A DNA stretch of 64,000 bases from CAVRRZ01 sp963723745 (lineage in GTDB: Bacteria > Actinomycetota > Actinomycetes > Mycobacteriales > Geodermatophilaceae): the NCBI GenBank assembly GCA_963723745.1, contig CAVRRZ010000004.1:124001-188000 (forward strand). Reading direction: 5' to 3'. Shown here one piece after another: positions 58,895 through 64,000 of this stretch. The translations under genes were made by a program, and so were the position numbers. Positions within the stretch are counted from its first letter, which is position 1, and each line of letters opens with the position of its first letter. The notes under the pieces are model-generated. The model saw only the letters and a list, made by a program, of their open reading frames with translations. It was not told the origin of the DNA and did not search any database.

Positions 58895-59460
58895 CGGGCG
58901 GGGTCCGGCACCACGGCAGCAGTCCGCCGAGTAGGGATCGGGCACGCAACCTGCCCGCGCAAGCGCCACACCAGCGCCACGCCGGTTAGGGCCAGCGCCC
59001 CGATCGCCAGGAGCGGTTGCACGGGCGCGAACCAGGTGATCGCGCCCGAGTAGCCCAACGCGAGCAGCGCGAGCTTGTTGCACACCGGGCAGCCGACCGC
59101 GAACCACGCCAGCACGCCCCCGGCCATGCCGAACCGGCTCGTCCGTCGCTCCGCGGGCCCGTCAGCAGGCGCAGCGTCGCCTGCCGCCGTTCCGGATCCG
59201 CGCACGTAGGTGGCCACGAGCATGCCGGCGAACACGGACGTGAGCACCCACACCGGGTAGTTCCACCACACCGGCGGGATGTCGCGGGCGAAGATCGAGT
59301 TTGGGATCAGCACCGTCGCGATCCCGAGCAACAACCCAAAGGCCACCGCCGCGCCCGCGGCGACGAGCGCCTGCCGACTCGTCCACGTTCGCAGTCCGCG
59401 TACTGCCAGGCTGGTGGTGACGGGCACGCCACGCAGGAACGACTCCATGTCCCCCATCAT
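58891..59460 (-). CDS. CPVCNK-motif membrane protein, copy B
   Basis: A 189-residue membrane protein with four hydrophobic segments and a membrane CxxC, LAWFAVGCPVCNKLALLALGYSGAI. It is a paralogue of 45455-45961: both have IPPVWWNYPVWVLTSVFAGMLVATYVR-like second helices, the CPVCNK block and a terminal RLRGQVAC. It is the first gene of the BlaI operon and divergent from the DsbA-CcdA pair, with the tandem dyads between. Start at 59460; 59448 is possible. Confidence 0.8.
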   Translation of the reverse strand: MMGDMESFLRGVPVTTSLAVRGLRTWTSRQALVAAGAAVAFGLLLGIATVLIPNSIFARDIPPVWWNYPVWVLTSVFAGMLVATYVRGSGTAAGDAAPADGPAERRTSRFGMAGGVLAWFAVGCPVCNKLALLALGYSGAITWFAPVQPLLAIGALALTGVALVWRLRGQVACPIPTRRTAAVVPDPAR

Positions 59461-59471
59461 GCCCGAGGAGA

Positions 59472-59503
59472 ACTATCGTGCATAGTCGACTATGCGAGGT
59501 AGT
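59472..59503. promoter_or_regulatory. Tandem BlaI-type dyads between divergent thiol-redox operons
   Basis: ACTATCGTGCATAGT and ACTATGCGAGGTAGT, separated by CG, form two 5-N5-5 dyads (the second with one mismatch). They begin 12 bases before the CPVCNK start (- strand) and end 33 bases before the DsbA-like start (+ strand), so one repressor could control both operons. The layout is identical to 55863-55894. Confidence 0.72.
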
Positions 59504-59535
59504 AAACCTCGCTCCATCGACGACGAGGGGCGATC

Positions 59536-60360
59536 GTGGCCAGGACGACCGACGATACGACGAAGAAGGCCGAGACGGAGTCCGCGGCCGAGGGAACCCG
59601 GGCCCGTTCCACGGACCTGATAGAGGCGAAGTACCGCCGTTCCCGGATCTGGACCGTCGTTCTGGCCGTGCTCGTCGTCTTCCTCGGGATCGTGGTCGTC
59701 GCCGAAATCCTTCCCGGCCAGTCACCGACCTCGTCGTCGTCAGCCGGGCCTGCCGCATCCTCGGCTGAATCCTCAGCGGCGGACGGGGAGTCAGGCGGTG
59801 CGCAGGAGATGGGGTTCGTCCGTCGCGACCCCGACGATCCGATGGCGATCGGCGACGTGGACGCTCCGGTGGTCCTGACCGAGTGGATCGATCTGCGCTG
59901 CCCGTTCTGTGCTGCGTTCAGCCGCAACACCTTGCCCACACTGGTCGAGGAGTACGTCGACACGGGTCAGGTGCGGATCGAGTTCGTCGACGTGGCGTTC
60001 TTCGGCGAGGAGTCCGAAGACGCCGCCGTCGCCGCTCGGGCGGCGGCGAACCAGGACAAGTTCGTGGAGTTCGTGACGGCCGTCTACGACGCCTCCCCCG
60101 AGCGAGGGCACCCGGACCTTCCGCGCGACGTGCTCATCGACTTCGCCGACCAGGCGGGCGTGCCCGACATCGACCGGTTCACCGCGGATCTCGACGACCC
60201 CGAGATCCGGGCCGATGCACAGGCGAGCACGCAGTACTCCCAGCAGATCGGTGTCACCGCCGTGCCGTTCTTCTTCGCCGGGGACATGGCCCTGTCCGGG
60301 GCGCAGCCGACCGCGACCTTCCAGGAGTTCCTCGACCAGGCCCTGGCCCAGGCGAAGTGA
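59536..60360 (+). CDS. DsbA-like thiol oxidoreductase, membrane-anchored, copy B
   Basis: A 274-residue protein: charged N-terminal tail, one helix (WTVVLAVLVVFLGIVVVAEIL), a Ser/Ala linker, then a DsbA/Thioredoxin_4 domain with VVLTEWIDLRCPFCAAFSRN (CPFC) and IGVTAVPFFFAGDMALSG (cis-Pro loop). It is the counterpart of 46856-47617. GTG at 59536 starts the frame. The CcdA-like gene follows after seven bases. Confidence 0.85.
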   Translation: MARTTDDTTKKAETESAAEGTRARSTDLIEAKYRRSRIWTVVLAVLVVFLGIVVVAEILPGQSPTSSSSAGPAASSAESSAADGESGGAQEMGFVRRDPDDPMAIGDVDAPVVLTEWIDLRCPFCAAFSRNTLPTLVEEYVDTGQVRIEFVDVAFFGEESEDAAVAARAAANQDKFVEFVTAVYDASPERGHPDLPRDVLIDFADQAGVPDIDRFTADLDDPEIRADAQASTQYSQQIGVTAVPFFFAGDMALSGAQPTATFQEFLDQALAQAK

Positions 60361-60367
60361 GACCGGT

Positions 60368-61240
60368 ATGGACATCGGCCTCCTCGCCGCGTTCCTCGGC
60401 GGCGTCCTCACGCTGCTGAGCCCCTGCTCGGCGATGCTGCTGCCCGCGTTCTTCTCCTACGCGTTCGCCAGCCCGAGAGCGCTGCTCGCCCGCACCGGCG
60501 TGTTCTACCTCGGGCTGATCACCAGCCTCGTTCCGCTCGGGGTGCTCGCCGGAACGCTGGGCGCGTTCGTGAACGAGCACCGCTTCACCTTCGTCACCGT
60601 CGCCTCGATCGTCGTGATCGGGCTCGGGGCGGTCATGCTGCTGAACGTCCCCGTCCCGCTCCTCTCGCGCGGCATGGCGTCTGAGGGCACCTCCACCGCG
60701 GCGGTGTACGCCCTCGGCACCGTCTACGGGCTCGCCGGAGTGTGCGCCGGTCCCCTGCTCGGTGCCGCGCTGACCGTCGCCGCGGTCTCCGGCAGCGCGC
60801 TCGCCGGCGGGATCATCCTGTTGATCTTCGCTGCCGGGATGGCGCTCCCCCTGGTCGTCCTCGCCCTGCTGTGGGGACGGCTTCCGTTCGTGAAACGCCT
60901 CGTCCGACCTCGCGGGATCACCATTGGCCGGTGGAGCAACACGTGGACCGGGATCGTCGGAGGCGTGCTGACCATCGCCGTCGGGATCCTGCTCCTCGTC
61001 ACCGACGGCACCACCGCACTGAGCGGCGTCCTGGGTGCGTCCGACCAGGCCGCGATCGAGGGCACGGTCCTGCAGGGAGTCGGCCAGGTCCCCGACCTCC
61101 TCGTCGTCGCCATCGCCCTGGCCGCCGCGCTCACCGGCTGGCTGCTCGTCCGAGCCGGCAGGAGACGTTCCGGCAGCGTCGATCCACAGATCTCGTCGCC
61201 GCGCGCCGCCTCGACACCACACGAGGAGATCGACGCCTGA
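60368..61240 (+). CDS. CcdA/DsbD-like electron-transfer membrane protein, copy B
   Basis: A 290-residue polytopic protein with LAAFLGGVLTLLSPCSAMLLPAFFSYAF and GTVYGLAGVCAGPLLGAAL, the two cysteine motifs, and a C-terminal extra helix. It is the counterpart of 45958-46863. Together with the DsbA-like protein and the CPVCNK protein it forms the second thiol-redox module. The ATG at 60368 is the only good start. Confidence 0.85.
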   Translation: MDIGLLAAFLGGVLTLLSPCSAMLLPAFFSYAFASPRALLARTGVFYLGLITSLVPLGVLAGTLGAFVNEHRFTFVTVASIVVIGLGAVMLLNVPVPLLSRGMASEGTSTAAVYALGTVYGLAGVCAGPLLGAALTVAAVSGSALAGGIILLIFAAGMALPLVVLALLWGRLPFVKRLVRPRGITIGRWSNTWTGIVGGVLTIAVGILLLVTDGTTALSGVLGASDQAAIEGTVLQGVGQVPDLLVVAIALAAALTGWLLVRAGRRRSGSVDPQISSPRAASTPHEEIDA

Positions 61241-61321
61241 CCGGCACCGTAGCCACACCACGAGGTCACCCAAGCCTCCGAAGAGTTCACCAGCTCGCGG
61301 ATGCCGAACCTGCGGGCGTGG

Positions 61322-61879
61322 TCAGCGGAGGCACCGGCCAGTGAACCCGAGCGAGCACGTACTACGACCAGCAGTTGCGCCGCTCATCCTCGCCACGGGG
61401 ATGAGGCAGCACGCCCCGGGCAGCCGCGAGGCGGCGTCGGCTGCGAAGTCGACACGAGCCCACACCACCTTCCGGTCACCCTCGGTCGTCCAGCCGTGTG
61501 CGGCACACAGCTGCGCGACCAGGTGCAGGCCCAGCCCACCCTGTGCGGCGTCCCGACCGACGGCCGGCACAGGCGGCGTTGCCGCTGCTGCGTCGGTGAC
61601 CTCCAGCAGCCAGCCGGTGTCGACTGTGGTGACGACGACCTCGACCGGTGAGCGGCCGTGCCGCAGCCCGTTGCTGACCAGTTCCTCGAACGCGAGCAGG
61701 AGGCACTCGACGTCGGCCTCCTGCGCCGCGGGCGGACGGGCGCCGTCGTGGAGAACGGCGGCTAGCTGCATCCGGTACGCAGTGAGGTCGGCGGGCGTGG
61801 CCGGAGACCACCGGCCGATAGTGGACGAGGCACGTCCAGGCGTCGGCCGGGGCCGCTGGGCCCAGTGCGCGTCGCTCAT
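61322..61879 (-). CDS. GHKL-type ATP-binding protein (anti-sigma factor kinase-like)
   Basis: A 185-residue protein with a single HATPase_c fold: N-box LLAFEELVSNGLRHG, G1-like WLLEVTDAAA and G2-like GGLGLHLVAQLCAAHG. There is no phosphoacceptor domain, so it belongs with the RsbW/SpoIIAB-like proteins common in Actinobacteria that bind sigma factors or their antagonists. The ATG at 61879 has AGGAGGACC upstream. It converges on the CcdA-like gene. Confidence 0.83.
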   Translation of the reverse strand: MSDAHWAQRPRPTPGRASSTIGRWSPATPADLTAYRMQLAAVLHDGARPPAAQEADVECLLLAFEELVSNGLRHGRSPVEVVVTTVDTGWLLEVTDAAAATPPVPAVGRDAAQGGLGLHLVAQLCAAHGWTTEGDRKVVWARVDFAADAASRLPGACCLIPVARMSGATAGRSTCSLGFTGRCLR

Positions 61880-62213
61880 CAACGGTCCTCCTGGCACCAC
61901 GGGTGAATCTGACGCGGGCCGCCGGCACCCGGCACGACTCAGCCATCGTGACGGTGCGGGCATGCGGCCAACACATGAGTGGCTCAAGGTACTGCGCAGG
62001 TTGAGGCCGCGTTAACCCGGTTGACTTAGGGCGCCGACCGCCGCTGATCAGTTCTGGTAGACCTCCCAGAGCCCAGCGCGCCCGCCTCCGAGTCGATGCT
62101 CGGCAGACCGCACGGAGCTCCTCCGTCGGATCGCGGCGGTAAGGCACGTGGAAGGCACGACGCCCACATGAACGAACCCTTGAGCAGCGCCTTTGCGGCT
62201 GGAGCAACCAAGC
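61880..62213. other. Spacer with a decayed integrase 3' end before att copy 3
   Basis: No complete gene. A + strand frame ends SADRTELLRRIAAVRHVEGTTPT then TGA at 62169-62171. GAAGGCACG at 62151-62159 is in the same frame as EGT in the element 1 integrase, 63 bases before the tRNA fragment (61 in element 1). I read it as the tail of a lost integrase gene. The promoter of the GHKL gene should also lie here. Confidence 0.45.
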
Positions 62214-62257
62214 CTTCCAAGCTGGCCATGCCGGTTCGATCCCGGTCACCCGCTCCA
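62214..62257 (+). repeat. tRNA-Gly(TCC) 3' fragment, copy 3
   Basis: CTTCCAA anticodon loop, GCTGG stem, CCATG variable loop, T-arm GCCGG-TTCGATC-CCGGT, acceptor CACCCGC and TCCA: the cleanest copy. Upstream bases (CAAGC before the loop) do not pair with GCTGG, so the 5' half is absent. It marks the right end of element 3. Confidence 0.8.
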
Positions 62258-62512
62258 CCTTCTGGCCAGCTCGGATCCCCAACTGGCCAGCTCAGCTGCA
62301 CATCGGGGCCATCTTCGTGCCTCAGTGGTTCCGACCGTTGCTAACCGCTGACGTTCGCTTTTGGCCCCTGCTTAAGCCTCGATCCACCGATGAGGCGGGC
62401 GTCTGATCCCTTTTCGGGCGAACGTGCGTGTGGTCGCGGCAGGGCGTGAAGGATCCGCCGGTCTGCCCGGCTTTTCCACTGTGGGTCGTCTCGTCGGGGC
62501 AGACGCGGTTGG
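62258..62512. other. Spacer before the IS1380 transposase end
   Basis: No gene is seen. It may contain the left terminal repeat of the IS1380 element, but I could not match it with confidence to the right side, which runs to the window edge. Confidence 0.35.
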
Positions 62513-63919
62513 TCAGGTCACCGTGGCGACGGGCTTTGTGAAGAGCGCGTCGTAGAGCGCTGTCCAGGCCGTCTTCCAGGGCCAGCTGCTGGGCAGATGA
62601 ACATGAATCCGCCGGGCCGAGGTGGCGATCCGGGCCGGGACGGCGACGAGCTTGCGCCGGATCGTCGCGGTGGTCGCCTTCGCCAGCGCCGCCGCCTTCG
62701 TCAGGGTTCCGGCGGCGCGGGTGAGGTTGAAGGCCATCACGGCACAGACGAGCCAGGCGGCGTTGGCGTTGAACACCCCCGAGGGCAGGTGGGCCAGCGC
62801 GGAGGCCTTGAGGTCGGCGTGGACGTTCTCGATGATCGCGTGCCGGCGGTGGGTCTGGTCCGCGGCGACCGTGTCCAGGGCGGCGGGGTCGGTGGTGGTG
62901 AAGAACGCGTGGAACCGCCAGGTGTCGAACAGCGTGTCCTGGCCGTCGTTCTTCTTGGGGTTCAGGTCGGGGATGCGGCGCACGATCAGCCGGCCGGGAA
63001 TCTGCTCGGCCTTCTTGTGGGAGGTGAACGCGGTGAACGGCACCTCGGCGACCTGGGCCCTGGAGATCCAGTTGCTGGTGGTCTCGTCGTAGACCGCGTC
63101 GGTGTACTTGATCGTGGTCCACGCGTGCTCGCCGATCGTCGTGATCGCGCGCTTGACCGCCGGATCCATGCGCACGGTGATCGACACCTGCCCGCCGGCG
63201 GTGCGCACCGCGGCGACCAGGGCGTGGGAGTAGAACGCCGAGTCCGCCCGCACCAGCACGTCCCGCCCGGCCAGCTGGCTGCGCCGGACCAGGGCGAGGG
63301 CGTCGGTGGCCAGCCTCGCCGCCCCGCGCGGCGAGCCGACCGACCCCTTGCGCAGCCGCTGGGCGGCGATGACCGGCGCAACCTGACCGGTGGAGACGGT
63401 CGCGAGCAGGGCGTTGAGGCCCCGGATCCCGGAGTACCCGAACGCCGCGCCCTGCTTGGCGTAGCCGTGCACCTCGATGATGGTGTCGTCGAGGTCGAGC
63501 AGCACCGTGCCCGCGTCCTCACCGCGGCCGAGCAGCTCGGTGTGCTCGGCGAGGTTGAGCAGGAACCGGGAGGCCACCGCGTCGGCCTGCCGGACGTGGC
63601 CGAAGGTGAACGAGCGCAGAAACGAGCCCAGCGTCGAGGGGGCATACGCGCCGGTGAAGACCTTGCCCATCCCGCCGTGCCGCAGCAGGGCCATGTCCTC
63701 GATGCTGTCCGCGCCGGCGGCCATGCCCGCCACCAGCGAGGAGAGCTTCAGGCCGGCGTTGGCGCCCTTGTCCGTCGGCACGCTCAACCACTCGTCGGCC
63801 AGCTCACGCAGGCCGGCCTTGCCGGCCAGCGCCATCAGCGGGACCAGGCCCGCCGCCGACACGAGGTTGGGCTCATCGAACGTCGCAGACACCACCGGGT
63901 GGGTGTGGGAAAGTTGCAT
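62513..63919 (-). CDS. IS1380-family transposase
   Basis: A 468-residue transposase of the IS1380 family: VLLDLDDTIIEVHGYAKQGAAFGYSGIRGLNALLATVSTG holds the first catalytic Asp region, DVLVRADSAFYSHALVAAVR the second, and RRHAIIENVHADLKASALAHLPSGVFNANAAWLVCAVMAFNLTR the Glu region. It appears complete. It lies outside the third tRNA fragment, so it belongs to whatever lies to the right. Terminal repeats were not defined. Confidence 0.88.
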   Translation of the reverse strand: MQLSHTHPVVSATFDEPNLVSAAGLVPLMALAGKAGLRELADEWLSVPTDKGANAGLKLSSLVAGMAAGADSIEDMALLRHGGMGKVFTGAYAPSTLGSFLRSFTFGHVRQADAVASRFLLNLAEHTELLGRGEDAGTVLLDLDDTIIEVHGYAKQGAAFGYSGIRGLNALLATVSTGQVAPVIAAQRLRKGSVGSPRGAARLATDALALVRRSQLAGRDVLVRADSAFYSHALVAAVRTAGGQVSITVRMDPAVKRAITTIGEHAWTTIKYTDAVYDETTSNWISRAQVAEVPFTAFTSHKKAEQIPGRLIVRRIPDLNPKKNDGQDTLFDTWRFHAFFTTTDPAALDTVAADQTHRRHAIIENVHADLKASALAHLPSGVFNANAAWLVCAVMAFNLTRAAGTLTKAAALAKATTATIRRKLVAVPARIATSARRIHVHLPSSWPWKTAWTALYDALFTKPVATVT

Positions 63920-64000
63920 CTACGAGATGCCCTTCTTGATCTGGCGATACGGACCTTAGACAAGTCGTATCTTCCCAGCTCAGAGGGGCATTTCGGCGTT

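Noticed and set aside
62100..62257. A complete tRNA-Gly gene at the third repeat
   Set aside because: The 5' acceptor, D-arm and 5' anticodon-stem strand are missing; only the 3' half is present. The same holds for the other two copies.
62258..64000. Defined ends for the IS1380 element
   Set aside because: I could not find convincing matching terminal repeats between 62258-62512 and 63920-64000; the right end may lie beyond the window.
1..64000. CRISPR arrays, rRNA genes or complete tRNA genes
   Set aside because: No regularly spaced repeat series and no rRNA or full tRNA sequence was seen on reading through the window.

Overview
The DNA is very GC-rich and the gene families are typical of Actinomycetia: SCO6880-type conjugation genes, an actinobacterial Tad cluster, a BioQ-like TetR regulator and CtaG/DUF2243 proteins. 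The window appears to be a stack of integrative elements at a tRNA-Gly(TCC) gene that lies beyond the left edge. Three copies of the 3' half of such a tRNA, all on the + strand, sit at 25241-25281, 31931-31974 and 62214-62257. The first directly follows an intact tyrosine integrase. The other two follow what look like the last codons of decayed integrases, at almost the same distance (61-63 bases from a shared GAAGGCACG). I read this as element 1 (before the window to 25281), element 2 (25282-31974) and element 3 (31975-62257), with the youngest next to the tRNA.

Element 1 is an integrative conjugative element. Bases 1-9433 (- strand) hold a type IV secretion operon: coupling ATPase (cut by the window edge), wall hydrolase, VirB4-like ATPase, SCO6880-like protein, VirB6/TrbL-like channel, two small membrane proteins and a P-loop protein. 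A RES/Xre toxin-antitoxin pair and a DUF2188 gene follow (9.7-11.3 kb). A twelve-gene Tad/Flp operon (11335-22330, - strand) ends in a membrane-spanning LysM-BTAD regulator. An XRE regulator, an excisionase and the integrase close the element. A repeated motif built on TCTCCAGT lies in front of both long operons and near the xis/XRE region.

Element 2 is a compact biotin island: a divergent BioQ-like repressor and the overlapping operon bioB-bioA-bioF-P450-bioD. A perfect 17-base palindrome covers the bioB start, which looks leaderless. The P450 lacks the ExxR motif.

Element 3 begins with a nest of insertion sequences (an IS3 element at 31983-36120 split by an IS30 and an IS110 element). It then carries a sulfide/persulfide module (rhodaneses, two persulfide dioxygenase-rhodanese fusions, two TauE/SafE exporters, CstR-like repressor, thioredoxin) with TACCC-N3/4-GGGTA operators before several units. 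It also has two parallel extracytoplasmic thiol-redox modules (DsbA-like, CcdA/DsbD-like and a CPVCNK membrane protein), one next to a GntR regulator and one in a BlaI/M56 operon with an Lnt homologue. Copper-delivery proteins (CtaG, SCO1, PCuAC, CcdA) are present too. Tandem BlaI-type dyads with identical geometry lie at 55863-55894 and 59472-59503. Past the third att copy is an IS1380-family transposase.

All calls come from reading the sequence; no database search was run. Residue positions are approximate unless tied to a coordinate.
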